64,000 nucleotides of DNA, taken from the NCBI RefSeq assembly GCF_020991085.1, contig NZ_CP087719.1, positions 1,570,001 to 1,634,000 on the forward strand. Direction: 5' to 3'. Positions 8,137 through 16,867 of this stretch are shown here, piece after piece; position 1 is the stretch's first letter; every line of letters starts with the position of its first letter. The notes below the pieces were generated by a model that did no database searches, was not told the DNA's origin, and saw only the letters and a list, made by a program, of their open reading frames with translations. The stretch comes from Roseomonas sp. OT10. GTDB taxonomy: Bacteria; Pseudomonadota; Alphaproteobacteria; Acetobacterales; Acetobacteraceae. Position numbers and translations under genes: made by a program.

Positions 8137-9428
8137 TGCTGCGCGCGATCGGGCTGCTGATCCTCCTGGCGGCGGGTGTCGCCGCCGCCTGGTACCTCCG
8201 CGTGCTGGGCGGATTCATGGAGCTGCATGTCGGGGACGTCTTCGTCGCCGTGCCGCTCTGGCTGCTGCTGATCGGCAGCATCGTGCTGTTCCTGGTGCTG
8301 CATGGGCTGCTGCGCGGCTGGGCATCGCTGCGCGCCTGGCCGGCCCGGGCGCGCGCGCGCCGTGCCGCGCGCAACCGCGCGGATGGCGACGCGGCGGTGA
8401 CGCGGGCGCTGATCGCCCTCGCCGCCGGCACGCCCGACCAGGCGCGGGTGGAGGTGACGCGCGCCCGCCGCATGCTGGGCGACACGCCGCACACCCTGCT
8501 GCTCGCGGCCGAGGCGGAGCGGATGGCCGGGCGGGAGGAGGCCGCGAACACCGCCTTCCGCGCGCTGGCGGAGCGTGAGGATGCGCGCTTCCTGGGGCTG
8601 CGCGGCCTGTTGCGCGCCGCCATGCAGAAGGAGGACTGGGCCGAGGCGCACCGGCTGGCGCGCGAGGCGGAGGCGGCGCAGCCGGGCGCCGCCTGGATCC
8701 GCGAGGAGCGCGGCCATCTGGCCCTGCGCACCCATGACTGGCGCGAGGCCCTGGCGCTGGCCGGCCCCAAGGGCGGCGGGACCGCCGGGCTGGCGGTCGC
8801 GCCGCTGGCCCTGGCCTCGGCGGCGGAGGAGCCGGATCAGGCGCGGGCACTGGACTACCTGAAGCGCGGCTTCGAGGCGGATCCGGGCTTCGCCCCGGTG
8901 GCCGTGGCCTATGCCGGCCGCCTCACGGAGACGGGCCAGGACCGGCGGGCGCGCAAGGTGCTGGAGGAAGCCTGGGCCGCCCAGCCGCACCCCTCCATCG
9001 CCGAGGCCTACCTGGCCGGCCAGTCCGATCCCCTGACGCGGATGAAGTCGGCGGAGGCGCTGACCCATGCGCGGCGCCAGCATCCCGAAAGCCGGCTGTT
9101 GCTGGGGCGGGAGGCGCTGGCGGCCTCGCTGGTCGGGCGGGCGCGGGCGGAGCTGGAGGCGCTGGCTGAGAGCGGCGAGGGCGACCGCCGGGTCTTCCTG
9201 GCCCTGGTCGAGCTGGAACGGGTGGAGCTGGGCGACACGCCCGCCGGGCGGGCGGCCGAGGGCCGCTGGCTGCGGGCCGCCGCGGCCGCGGCGCCGGAGC
9301 CGCGCTGGGTCTGCACCGCCTGTGGCACGGAGCAGGCGCGGTGGGAGCCGGTCTGCAGCCATTGCCAGACGGTTGGCCGCATTGCCTGGGCCGGGGCCGC
9401 GCCGTCCCGGACGCTTTCCGCGGCCTGA
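8136..9428 (+). CDS. hemY: HemY-type heme biosynthesis-associated TPR membrane protein with zinc ribbon
   Basis: This is HemY in the gammaproteobacterial/alphaproteobacterial sense: a membrane-anchored TPR protein of the hem operon, not protoporphyrinogen oxidase. Two N-terminal membrane helices (residues 3-21 and about 36-60) are followed by a HemY_N-like linker and helical TPR repeats to about residue 380. The last 40 residues hold a two-CxxC zinc ribbon (WVCTACGTE...VCSHCQ), which recalls the C-terminal rubredoxin-like domain of LapB. It starts inside the stop of the mitofilin-like gene. It probably acts as a periplasmic or membrane scaffold for late heme synthesis; the biochemical role is unproven. 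Confidence 0.85.
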   Translation: MLRAIGLLILLAAGVAAAWYLRVLGGFMELHVGDVFVAVPLWLLLIGSIVLFLVLHGLLRGWASLRAWPARARARRAARNRADGDAAVTRALIALAAGTPDQARVEVTRARRMLGDTPHTLLLAAEAERMAGREEAANTAFRALAEREDARFLGLRGLLRAAMQKEDWAEAHRLAREAEAAQPGAAWIREERGHLALRTHDWREALALAGPKGGGTAGLAVAPLALASAAEEPDQARALDYLKRGFEADPGFAPVAVAYAGRLTETGQDRRARKVLEEAWAAQPHPSIAEAYLAGQSDPLTRMKSAEALTHARRQHPESRLLLGREALAASLVGRARAELEALAESGEGDRRVFLALVELERVELGDTPAGRAAEGRWLRAAAAAAPEPRWVCTACGTEQARWEPVCSHCQTVGRIAWAGAAPSRTLSAA

Positions 9429-9489
9429 GCGCCGCCGGCGGAGTTGCCTGTTGCGGCGTGTGCGGCTAGAGAGCGCCGCACCGCCGGAT

Positions 9490-9564
<75 letters not shown>

Positions 9565-9751
9565 CTCCCCTCCCTGGCATTCGCCTGCATCACCCCGCAT
9601 CGTGACGCTGCCGGGTGACCCATGGCCACCCGTCGAGCAGATGTGAGGACCGCCGGAACGTCTTTCCCACAGCGGGGCCGGCCGGCCGCTATGGTACCGC
9701 AACGGCTCCGACGATCGGACGTGGGCGCTGCCGTCTGTCGAAGGGACCCGA

Positions 9752-10621
9752 ATGCACATCCAGGTGGGATACCGCCTTACCTATGACCTGCCTCAGCCCA
9801 CGCCCATGGTGCTGATGCTCACCATCCATCCCAGCCGCGCCGGCGATATCCTGGTTCCCGAAGCGCCCGTCTTCGATCCGCCGGTCGCGGCCAGCCCCTA
9901 TCGCGATATCTTCGGCAACATCGGCACGCGGCTGGTCGCGCCGCCCGGCCGCTTCACCCTGTCGAACAGCGCCGTGGTGCGCGACAGCGGGCTTCCGGAT
10001 ACCCTGGTCCCTGACGCCGTGGAGCACCCGGTCGAGACGCTGCCCGACGAAGCGGTCGGCTTCCTGCTGGGCAGCCGCTATTGCGAGACGGACCTGCTTT
10101 CCAACGCCGCCTGGCGGCTGTTCGGGCATCTCCCTCCCGGCTGGCAGCGTGTGCAGGCCGTCTGCGATCACGTCCACCGGCACATCGCCTTCGACTACCA
10201 GGCGGCGCGCGCCACCCGCACGGCGGCCGAAGCCTTCGACGAAGGCCGCGGCGTGTGCCGGGACTACGCGCACCTCGCCATCACCTTCTGCCGCTGCCTG
10301 AACATCCCGGCCCGCTACTGCACCGGCTACCTGGGCGACATGGGCACGCCGCAGCCCTGGGGTGTCCCGGATTTCGCCGCGTGGTTCGAGGTCTATCTGG
10401 GCGGCGCCTGGCACGTCTTCGATGCCCGCAACAACGTGCCGCGGATCGGACGGATCCTGTTGGCGCGCGGGCGGGATGCGACGGATGTCGCCATCACCAC
10501 CACCTTCGGATCGCACTACCTCGCGGGGTTCGAGGTGCAGACCGACGAGCTGGCGGCGGCATCCCTCGGGCAGGTCGAGGAGCCCCTGCTGGAGCCTTCG
10601 GCGGTTCCGGGCCGGCTTTAG
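9752..10621 (+). CDS. Transglutaminase-like cysteine protease family protein
   Basis: This 289-residue protein is of the bacterial transglutaminase-like (Tgt_N plus Transglut_core) type. It has an N-terminal beta-rich domain starting MHIQVGYRLTYDLPQPTPMVLM and a papain-like core. The triad is visible: Cys in GRGVCRDYAHLAI (about residue 169), His in AWHVFDA and Asp in the same stretch. It has no signal peptide, so it is probably cytoplasmic. Such proteins are often found with alpha-E and circularly permuted ATP-grasp genes in peptide-ligase clusters. None of those partners is here. A GAAGGGA ribosome-binding site precedes the ATG. Substrate unknown. Confidence 0.85.
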   Translation: MHIQVGYRLTYDLPQPTPMVLMLTIHPSRAGDILVPEAPVFDPPVAASPYRDIFGNIGTRLVAPPGRFTLSNSAVVRDSGLPDTLVPDAVEHPVETLPDEAVGFLLGSRYCETDLLSNAAWRLFGHLPPGWQRVQAVCDHVHRHIAFDYQAARATRTAAEAFDEGRGVCRDYAHLAITFCRCLNIPARYCTGYLGDMGTPQPWGVPDFAAWFEVYLGGAWHVFDARNNVPRIGRILLARGRDATDVAITTTFGSHYLAGFEVQTDELAAASLGQVEEPLLEPSAVPGRL

Positions 10622-10815
10622 CGGCGCGACCTGCGAAGCGAGCGGCGCAGCGGCGCCGTGCCGTCCGGAGCTGGACTGCGCGGCGTCGGGCGGGGCCTGA
10701 TGCCGTCCATTTGACCGCCGACGCGACGCTCCGCTGATGCCGGGGCGATCGGCTCCGCACCGGCCCTGATTCGGGCCGGGAGACGATACGATGTCACCGC
10801 CGTGGCGGCCCGCAG

Positions 10816-10831
10816 TACCGGTATACCGGTA
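10816..10831. promoter_or_regulatory. Perfect 16-bp palindrome, candidate GntR operator
   Basis: TACCGGTATACCGGTA is a perfect palindrome built from two abutting copies of the 8-bp palindrome TACCGGTA. It lies about 20 bp before the GTG start of the GntR-family gene and is more AT-rich than its surroundings. GntR/FadR proteins bind short palindromes in their own promoters, so autoregulation of the GntR-TIM-Bug operon is likely. This is inference from position and symmetry. Confidence 0.6.
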
Positions 10832-10851
10832 TTGCGGGGGTACGCCCGGTT

Positions 10852-11583
10852 GTGCAGCATGGCCGCATGCCGCGTTCACGATACGATGCCCTGCCACCCG
10901 CGGTGATCGAACTGCCCTCGGTGGACCGTCATCGTCCTGCGCCCGAGCAGATCTACAGCGCCCTGCGCCGCGCCATCCTGCGCCTCGAGCTGCATCCCGG
11001 CGCGCCTGTGGCGGAGGCGGCCATGGCCCTGCGGGTCGGTGTCAGCCGGACCCCGGTGCGCGAGGCCATGCGCCGGCTGCGCGAGGAAGGGCTGGTCGAG
11101 GTGATGCCCAACCTCGGCAGCTTCGTCACCCGCCTGTCCCTGTCACGCCAGGAGGAGGCGGTGACGCTGCGCCGCCTTTTGGAAGGCGAGGCCGCGGCGC
11201 GGCTCGCCAACAGGATCGGCCCGTGGCAGCCGGTGCTGCGCCGCCTGCTCGGCGGACAGGAGGAGGCGCTGGCGGCCGGGCGGCAGGATGTCGTCTATGC
11301 GCTCGACGAGGCCTTCCACGGCACGCTGTTCGAGGCGGCCGGCCTGCCCCTGATGTGGGAGTCCTGCCGCATCGCGCGGGCGCACATGGAGCGCGTCCAC
11401 CATGCCGCCGTGGCGGTGCGGCAAAGGATCGCGGCCGCGGTGGCCGCGCATGCCGCGATCCTCGACGCCATCGAGGCCGGTGACCCGGAAGCCGCGCGCG
11501 CGGCCATGGCGTCGCATATCCAGGCGAATGCCGCCGACCTTGACGCGCTGCGGCGCCAGCACCCGGACTGGATCGGCCCATGA
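10852..11583 (+). CDS. GntR family transcriptional regulator (FadR subfamily, FCD domain)
   Basis: This 243-residue cytoplasmic regulator has an N-terminal winged helix (about residues 30-95: QIYSALRRAILRLELHPGAPV, then VGVSRTPVREAMRRLREEGLV, the classic GntR recognition helix). Its C-terminal all-helical FCD effector domain includes the metal-ligand pattern ALDEAFHGTLFEAAG and a final HAAILDAIEAGDPEAARAAM helix with SHI. FCD domains bind organic acids. The GTG start is used, with ATG at 10867 a plausible alternative. It overlaps the next gene (ATGA). Expected to control the two downstream genes through the palindrome immediately upstream. Confidence 0.92.
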   Translation: MQHGRMPRSRYDALPPAVIELPSVDRHRPAPEQIYSALRRAILRLELHPGAPVAEAAMALRVGVSRTPVREAMRRLREEGLVEVMPNLGSFVTRLSLSRQEEAVTLRRLLEGEAAARLANRIGPWQPVLRRLLGGQEEALAAGRQDVVYALDEAFHGTLFEAAGLPLMWESCRIARAHMERVHHAAVAVRQRIAAAVAAHAAILDAIEAGDPEAARAAMASHIQANAADLDALRRQHPDWIGP

Positions 11584-13001
11584 GCCCGCGAGGCGACCAG
11601 CTCGGCATCACCGTGATGCCGGAGTTCCTTCTCACCGAAGGGGCGGAGGCCGTCCTCGACAACCTCCAGCGCCGGGCGGGCGCGACGGCGATCGCGACCT
11701 CGCCCTACGTGCTGACCCCGACCCCGGACGGGGAAGGCGGGCGGGAGCCGCCGATCGATGCCGGTGCCGGCGGCGCGCGGCTGCTCGACCGTCCGCTCTG
11801 GGCGCGCCGCGAGCTCTGGGTGCGTGCCGCGCCGGCCTTCGTGCCGGATACGGCGCTCTATGCCGGGCTCCGCTACCAGCCCGCGGAGCCGGATTCCCTG
11901 ACGATGGAGCAGGGGCCGCGCATCGCCGCCGCGATCCGCGCAGCGAAGCGCCGTGGCCTGGCCGTCCACCTGCAGGTGCAGGCGGCCATGCCGCCGGGCT
12001 ACCGGGTCCAGTTCGGCGGCCCCGCGGCCGAGGACCGGCCCCTGCTGCCCGATGGATCGGAGCTGCCCGGGCGCGTGGATGGCAACGCGTCGCTCGCCTC
12101 CGAAGCGGTGCTGGACTACCTCCGCGCCCTGCTGCGCGATCTAGCGCGCGCCTATCCGGAGGTCGACGCGATCCGCCTGGACTGGCCGGAATACCCGCCC
12201 TACGCGCCGGCGGCCGCCCTGTTCGACTTCTCGCTTCCGGCGCAGGCCCTGGCGCGCCGCCTGGGCTTCGACCTGGAGACGATGCAGCGGGATGCGCTCG
12301 CCGTCCTGCATGCGATCCGCGATGGCCGCGCGGCGCAGGCGGTCCTGGCGGCGCAGCCCGGCGGCACCGCCGACGCGCTGCTGCGCCTGATGCGCGCGCG
12401 GCCCGGGCTGGTGGAGCTGGCGCGGTTCAAGGCCGCCGTGGCCACGCGCTTCGTCGGGGCCGCGTCGGCGGCGCTGCGCGAGGCGAGCGGCGGCCGCATC
12501 GCGCTGATCCCGCAGGGCTTCCCGGCGCCGCTGGATGTCGTCAGCGGCTTCGACCCGGCCGCGCTGGCACCCCTGGTGCCGGCGATGGGCGTGAAGCTCT
12601 ACACCATGCACTGGCCGATGATTCTGCGCTTCTGGGCGGAGGGGATGGGGCGGCCCGGCGACCCGGCGCTGCTCGCCGCGCTGGCGCAGGCGCTGGATCT
12701 GGTGGACGGGCCCGCCGATCCCGCGCGGCTGCGCTATCCGGAGCCGGAGGAGCCGCACCCGGTCGGCGCCGGCGCGCAGGCGCGCAAGATCGCCGCGGCA
12801 CGGATGGCGGCGGGCGGCACCCCCGTCTTCGCCTTCGCCCACAGCTACGGGCCGCTCGCGGACGTGGCGGCGCGCTTCCGCATCGCCTGGCGGGCCTCGG
12901 GGGGGCGGGTCTTCGTCAACCGCTACGGCTACCTGTCCGACGCCAAGCTCGATGCCATCGGCGCCATCCGACGCGAAGCGCCGCAGGGAGGACCAGCATG
13001 A
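11580..13001 (+). CDS. Uncharacterised protein, possibly TIM-barrel hydrolase-like
   Basis: I do not recognise this 473-residue protein. It has no signal peptide or membrane helix. The alternation of strands and helices, and a segment VDAIRLDWPEYPPY near residue 198 that resembles the acidic strand end of glycosidase-like TIM barrels (DGIHLDY-type), suggest a barrel with an Asp/Glu active site. Other notable segments are GLAVHLQVQAAMPPGY, MGVKLYTMHWPMILRFWAEG and FAFAHSYGPLADVAARF. It is translationally coupled to a GntR regulator before it and a Bug solute receptor after it. That suggests it processes or senses the ligand of that system. Fold and function are inference. Confidence 0.6.
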   Translation: MSPRGDQLGITVMPEFLLTEGAEAVLDNLQRRAGATAIATSPYVLTPTPDGEGGREPPIDAGAGGARLLDRPLWARRELWVRAAPAFVPDTALYAGLRYQPAEPDSLTMEQGPRIAAAIRAAKRRGLAVHLQVQAAMPPGYRVQFGGPAAEDRPLLPDGSELPGRVDGNASLASEAVLDYLRALLRDLARAYPEVDAIRLDWPEYPPYAPAAALFDFSLPAQALARRLGFDLETMQRDALAVLHAIRDGRAAQAVLAAQPGGTADALLRLMRARPGLVELARFKAAVATRFVGAASAALREASGGRIALIPQGFPAPLDVVSGFDPAALAPLVPAMGVKLYTMHWPMILRFWAEGMGRPGDPALLAALAQALDLVDGPADPARLRYPEPEEPHPVGAGAQARKIAAARMAAGGTPVFAFAHSYGPLADVAARFRIAWRASGGRVFVNRYGYLSDAKLDAIGAIRREAPQGGPA

Positions 13002-13990
13002 CCCACACCCTCCGCCAGCCCGGCCGCCGCGCGCTGCTGGGCCTCGCCGGCGCGGCGCTGCTGTCGCGGCCCGGGCTGGCGCAGGGCGCCTGGCCCGAGC
13101 GCGGCCTGACGCTGATCGTGCCCTTCGCGCCGGGCGGGGCGACGGACATGATCGGGCGCCTCGTCGCCGACCGGCTGTCGCCACGGCTCGGCCGCCCGGT
13201 GGTGGTGGAGAACCGCCCGGGCGGCGCCGCCAATATCGGCGTGGCCGCGCTCGCCCGCTCGGCGCCCGACGGGTACACGATCGGGATCGTCAGCCTCACC
13301 ACCTTCGGCCTCAATCCCTGGCTCTACCGTGACAGGCTGCCCTTCGACCCGGTCGGCGACTTCGCCTTCATCAGCAACGGCGCCACCACGCCCAACGTGC
13401 TGGTGGTCAATCCGCGCAAGGTTCCGGCCGGGACCCTGCAGGAGCTGGTCGCCTGGCTGCGCGACCATCCGGGCCAGGCCAATTACGGCTCCTCCGGCGC
13501 GGGGACGGCGATCCATGTGGCAATGGAGATGTTCCTTGCCGCCGCCGGGGTGAAGGCCACGCACGTGCCCTATCGCGGCTCGGGCCCCATGATGACGGAC
13601 CTGGTCGGCGGGCAGATCGACCTGGCGATCGACGCCGCCTCCGTCGCCTGGCCGCATGTGCAGTCCGGGGCGTTGCGGGCCGTCGCCACCACGGGGGCGG
13701 AGCGCGCCTCCTTCTCCCCGGATCTGCCGACGCTGGCGGAAACCTGGCCGCAGGTCGTCATCGATCCGTGGCACGGCTTCGCCGCTCCCGCCGGCACCCC
13801 GCGGCCGGTGGTGGAACGCCTGTCGCGGGAGATCCAGGCCGTGCTGCGCGAGCCGCAGACGGAGGAGAAGATGCGCCAGCAGGTCATGGTGCCGCGGCCG
13901 ATGGACCCGGCGGCCTTCACCGCCTTCGTGGCGGCCGAGCGCGCACGCTACGGCGCGGTGATCGAGCGGGCGAACATCCGCGTGGACTGA
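12998..13990 (+). CDS. Bug/TctC family tripartite tricarboxylate-type solute-binding protein
   Basis: This is a 330-residue periplasmic receptor of the Bug (TctC) family, which binds carboxylates and related small metabolites. The signal peptide has GRRALLGLAGAALLSRPGLAQG, with a twin-arginine-like start. The mature protein shows family hallmarks: WPERGLTLIVPFAPGGATDMIGR, VVENRPGGAANIG and the NYGSSGAGTAIHVAMEMF segment. An excellent AGGGAGGA ribosome-binding site precedes the ATG, which overlaps the previous stop. No TctA/TctB membrane genes are near, typical of orphan Bug receptors, which may borrow another permease or act in signalling. Ligand unknown. Confidence 0.92.
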   Translation: MTHTLRQPGRRALLGLAGAALLSRPGLAQGAWPERGLTLIVPFAPGGATDMIGRLVADRLSPRLGRPVVVENRPGGAANIGVAALARSAPDGYTIGIVSLTTFGLNPWLYRDRLPFDPVGDFAFISNGATTPNVLVVNPRKVPAGTLQELVAWLRDHPGQANYGSSGAGTAIHVAMEMFLAAAGVKATHVPYRGSGPMMTDLVGGQIDLAIDAASVAWPHVQSGALRAVATTGAERASFSPDLPTLAETWPQVVIDPWHGFAAPAGTPRPVVERLSREIQAVLREPQTEEKMRQQVMVPRPMDPAAFTAFVAAERARYGAVIERANIRVD

Positions 13991-14023
13991 CGGCGGCCCG
14001 CCACGGCGCCGCGGCGCGGCGCC

Positions 14024-14320
14024 TCAGCGTCCGGCGAGGAGGGCATCGATCGCCCGGGCGAGCCGCAGGTCACGCGCGCTGAGCCCCCGGGCGTCATGGG
14101 TGGTCAGCACGATCTCCACGCGGTTCCACACGTTCGACCATTCCGGGTGATGATCCTGGCGCTCCGCCAGCAGGGCCACGCGGCTCATGAAGCCCCAGGC
14201 CTCGCCGAAGTCGCGGAAGGCGAAGCGGCGCCGCAGGGCGTCGCGCCCGGGCACCGGCTCCCATTCCGGCAGATCCCGGGGGATCCGCTCCCGTTCCGCC
14301 GCCGTCAGGGCCGGGACCAT
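14024..14320 (-). CDS. phhB: 4a-hydroxytetrahydrobiopterin dehydratase (PCD/DCoH)
   Basis: Pterin-4a-carbinolamine dehydratase recycles the pterin cofactor of aromatic amino acid hydroxylases. The 98-residue length is typical. The active-site motif appears as [32 protein letters not shown], with the paired His and downstream His. Phenylalanine hydroxylase is not in this window. A GGAGGTG ribosome-binding site precedes the ATG. It is divergent from the minimal zinc protease gene, with about 70 bp between. Confidence 0.92.
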   Translation of the reverse strand: MVPALTAAERERIPRDLPEWEPVPGRDALRRRFAFRDFGEAWGFMSRVALLAERQDHHPEWSNVWNRVEIVLTTHDARGLSARDLRLARAIDALLAGR

Positions 14321-14391
14321 CGCGCCACCTCCATCGGAACAGCCTCGGTGCTTGACGCGCCGGGGCCGGATATGCGCCCCCTGTGCGGGCC

Positions 14392-14787
14392 ATGCAGCGC
14401 TACACCACCCCCCCGAGCATCGACGACATCGCCGAGCTGGCGGAGGCGGCGCTCGGCGCCCTGCCGCAGGAGCTTCGCGCCTCCATCCGCGGCGTCGCCA
14501 TCCTGGTCGAGGAGGTGCCGGATGACGACACCCTCGCGGAGATGGAGCTGGACCACCCCTGGGAGCTGACGGGCCTGTACCGCGGCCGGCCGCTGACGGG
14601 GCGATCGAGCACGGATGTGCCGATGGAGCCGGACACCATCCAGCTCTACCGCGAATCGATCCTGGTGGAGTGGGTGGAGAGCGGGGAGGACCTCTTCCGC
14701 CTGGTCCGCAACGTGCTCATCCACGAGATCGGCCACCACTTCGGCTTCTCCGACGAGGAGATCGCGCGGCTGGAGGGCGAGGAGTAG
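14392..14787 (+). CDS. Metallopeptidase family protein (minimal zincin, COG3824)
   Basis: This 131-residue protein is of the small bacterial metallopeptidase (zincin-like) family. It starts with the typical [17 protein letters not shown] helix. [10 protein letters not shown] segment and the zinc motif [14 protein letters not shown] near the C-terminus follow, with HExxH plus a downstream acidic residue. It has no signal peptide. The start MQRYTTP is chosen over a GTG three codons upstream because the family begins at this point. Proteolytic activity of these minimal proteins is generally unproven. Confidence 0.87.
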   Translation: MQRYTTPPSIDDIAELAEAALGALPQELRASIRGVAILVEEVPDDDTLAEMELDHPWELTGLYRGRPLTGRSSTDVPMEPDTIQLYRESILVEWVESGEDLFRLVRNVLIHEIGHHFGFSDEEIARLEGEE

Positions 14788-14807
14788 GGAGGGTGCGCGT
14801 CGGGCGC

Positions 14808-15185
14808 TCAGGCGCCAGGCAGCGCCGGCGGGGGCAGGAGGTCGCGGACGGCCGCCAGAAGCTCCTCGGTCCGGAAGGGCTTGGTGAGCGCCCGCTCCCG
14901 GCAGGACAGGTCGAGGCCCGTGAGGCGTTCCGGCTCGCCGCTGACATAGAGGACGGACAGGTCGGGGCGGATGCCCCGGGCCCGGTCCGCAACCTCGAAC
15001 CCGTCCACCGATTCGCCGAGGTTCAGGTCCGCCACCAGCAGGGGGCGGGGGCACGCCATGCTGATCAGGCCGAGCGCCTCCTCCGGACTGCCGGCCGAAC
15101 ACGCCTGCCACCCGGAGATTTCGAAGATCGTCACCAGCGTGCTGCGGATCAGAGCTTCGTCGTCGATGATGATGACCTCGGACAA
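14808..15185 (-). CDS. Single-domain response regulator (CheY-like)
   Basis: This 125-residue stand-alone receiver domain has the acidic pair at residues 8-10 (DDE) and the phospho-acceptor D53 in VADLNLG. S82 is the switch Ser (YVSGEP) and K102 the conserved Lys (TKPF). There is no output domain, so it would act through protein-protein contacts or as a phosphate sink. No histidine kinase gene is adjacent. It is the downstream member of a minus-strand pair with the DUF2891 gene, separated by a 78-bp gap holding a short inverted repeat. Confidence 0.93.
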   Translation of the reverse strand: MSEVIIIDDEALIRSTLVTIFEISGWQACSAGSPEEALGLISMACPRPLLVADLNLGESVDGFEVADRARGIRPDLSVLYVSGEPERLTGLDLSCRERALTKPFRTEELLAAVRDLLPPPALPGA

Positions 15186-15233
15186 CCTCCCGACTCCCCG
15201 GGCTTCCTGTGCCCTGTCTCAAGACCCGACCCT

Positions 15234-15248
15234 AGGGAATCGTTCCCT
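15234..15248. promoter_or_regulatory. Short inverted repeat upstream of the response regulator
   Basis: AGGGAA-TCG-TTCCCT is a perfect 6-bp inverted repeat about 50 bp upstream of the response regulator start (minus strand). It could be a regulator-binding site, or a weak terminator of the preceding DUF2891 gene. No partner site is seen elsewhere in the window. Confidence 0.3.
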
Positions 15249-15263
15249 CGTTGAAACCGATTC

Positions 15264-16313
15264 TCACGAAGTCGGGATATCGCTCCGGTTGTTGTGAAGC
15301 CCGTCCGCATCGTCGGCGTCCAGCGCCAGCACGGCGAAGGTGGCCAGCCAGTGCTCGCCCATGTAGTCGCCGGACACGTGCGGCAGGCTGGCCTCCAGGT
15401 GGTCCCGCGCCGCCTCCAGCATGCGCGGCCGCCGCGGGTCCTCGGGGGACAGGGAGGTGGCCAAGCTCCGCCAGCACCACGCGCGGCTCAGGTTCAGCCC
15501 GTCCAGATGGGCGATCTTGCCGTCGCTGCGGTCGCTCACGGTGGCGGGGCGGAAGAGCGTGGCCGGCTCGCCCTCGGCCAGGCGGGGCAGGAAGCCGTCG
15601 AACCAGCGCGCGAAATCCGCGCCGTCCAGCAGGCGGCGCATGCACTCCGCCTCCATGAGCGCCGGGGAGAGGAAGTCGTCCCCGCCCGGCTCCCAGGCCT
15701 GGCAGCCGGCGTCGTCGCCGTACCAGGCCCGGGCCTTCTCCCGCAGCAGCCGGGCCAGGGCCGGGTCCCGTGCCGCCGCGTATTCCTGGGCCAGCGCCAG
15801 GGCGAAGGCGGTGCTGGTATGGGTACCCGTGCGGATCGGGTAGGTGGCGCGCGGCAGGAAATCGTGGAACCGGTCGGCGAAGGCCCGAGCCAGCGGGGCC
15901 AGCACGCGCCCCGGCCGCGGGTCCTCCCGCCGGTCCAGCTCCGCCGCCAGCATCAGCAGCCAGGCCCAGCCATAGGGCCGCTCGAAGCCGCGCGCGCCGG
16001 GACGGGCGAGGTAGGCGCACTCGGCCGCGACGTTGCCCTCGGTGAGCAGCTCGTCGAACAGCGTGGCGATCCGCGGCGCCGCGGACAGGCCGGGGAAGCG
16101 CCGCCGCAGCCGGGCCAGCAGCCACCAGGCATGGACGCAGGAGTGCCAGTCGAAGCTGCCGAAGAAGATCGGGTGCAGCGCCCGGGGCGTCCGCGCATCC
16201 TCCGGGCCGGCCAGCACGTGGTCCAGCTTATTGGGGTACTCGCGGGTGACGTGCCCCAGTGCGATCGCCGCGAATCGGTCGGCCAGGGCCTCGGTGAGTG
16301 CTGCGGTCATCAT
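15264..16313 (-). CDS. DUF2891 family protein
   Basis: This 349-residue cytoplasmic protein of the DUF2891 family has no established function. Typical segments are REYPNKLDHVL near residue 24, HPIFFGSFDWHSCVHAWWLL near 47-66, FERPYGWAWLLMLAAEL near 110 and HLDGLNLSRAWCWRSL near 270. Conserved His, Asp and Trp residues suggest an alpha/alpha barrel-like carbohydrate or peptide enzyme, but that is inference. The double ATG (MM) at 16313/16310 is preceded by AGGAAGGAAG, a strong ribosome-binding site. Confidence 0.85.
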   Translation of the reverse strand: MMTAALTEALADRFAAIALGHVTREYPNKLDHVLAGPEDARTPRALHPIFFGSFDWHSCVHAWWLLARLRRRFPGLSAAPRIATLFDELLTEGNVAAECAYLARPGARGFERPYGWAWLLMLAAELDRREDPRPGRVLAPLARAFADRFHDFLPRATYPIRTGTHTSTAFALALAQEYAAARDPALARLLREKARAWYGDDAGCQAWEPGGDDFLSPALMEAECMRRLLDGADFARWFDGFLPRLAEGEPATLFRPATVSDRSDGKIAHLDGLNLSRAWCWRSLATSLSPEDPRRPRMLEAARDHLEASLPHVSGDYMGEHWLATFAVLALDADDADGLHNNRSDIPTS

Positions 16314-16541
16314 CGGCTTCCTTCCTCGCCCGTTCCTGCGTGCCGGTCGGCAAGATTCTCGTGACCACGCGGCGAATCGCTGTGCAAGCTCAAGGATTGA
16401 CCGCATGGTGCGGCGGATCGTGTCCGTGGCCTGAGCCCGCGAGGCGCCCGGGCCGGTCGGCTTGGCTTCGGCCGCGGCCTCCGCCCCCGTTGGCCTGGAC
16501 CGCCGACTGCGCTACGCGGCACGACGTGAAAGGGATCCCGC

Positions 16542-16859
16542 ATGTCTAAGAAGTTCCTCACCGACGTCATCGTTCAGTCCAGCGATATGACGGGCGTGGC
16601 CGCGAACAAGCTGGCCACCGCCCTGATCGAGGCGATCAAGAACGAGATCATCAGCACCGGCCGCTTCTCCCTGCCGGAGTTCGGCTCCTTCTCGGTGCGC
16701 GAGACTCCGAAGCGGACCGCGCTGAACCCGCGCACCGGCGAGAAGGTCGCGGTCAAGGCCGGCGCCACCGTGAAGTTCAAGGCCAGCCCCGCCATGAAGG
16801 AGTCCGCCTTCGCCGGCCTGAAGAAGGCCAAGCGCAAGGCGGCGAAGACCCCCGCCTGA
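16542..16859 (+). CDS. HU-family DNA-binding protein
   Basis: This 105-residue histone-like HU/IHF-superfamily protein bends and compacts DNA as a dimer. The helical base (VAANKLATALIEAIKNEI) leads into FGSFSVRETPKRTALNPRTGEKV, the beta-arm region with the conserved Pro for minor-groove intercalation. A short Lys/Ala-rich tail (KKAKRKAAKTPA) extends it beyond a standard 90-residue HU. An AAAGGGA ribosome-binding site precedes the ATG, and strong tandem hairpins follow the gene, consistent with a highly expressed monocistronic unit. Confidence 0.93.
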   Translation: MSKKFLTDVIVQSSDMTGVAANKLATALIEAIKNEIISTGRFSLPEFGSFSVRETPKRTALNPRTGEKVAVKAGATVKFKASPAMKESAFAGLKKAKRKAAKTPA

Positions 16860-16867
16860 TCCGTTCG

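Noticed and set aside
4916-8770. Very long open frame on the minus strand opposite hemC-hemD-mitofilin-hemY
   Set aside because: It is Arg/Pro/Ser/Ala-rich antisense sequence typical of high-GC DNA and runs against four clear genes with conserved motifs.
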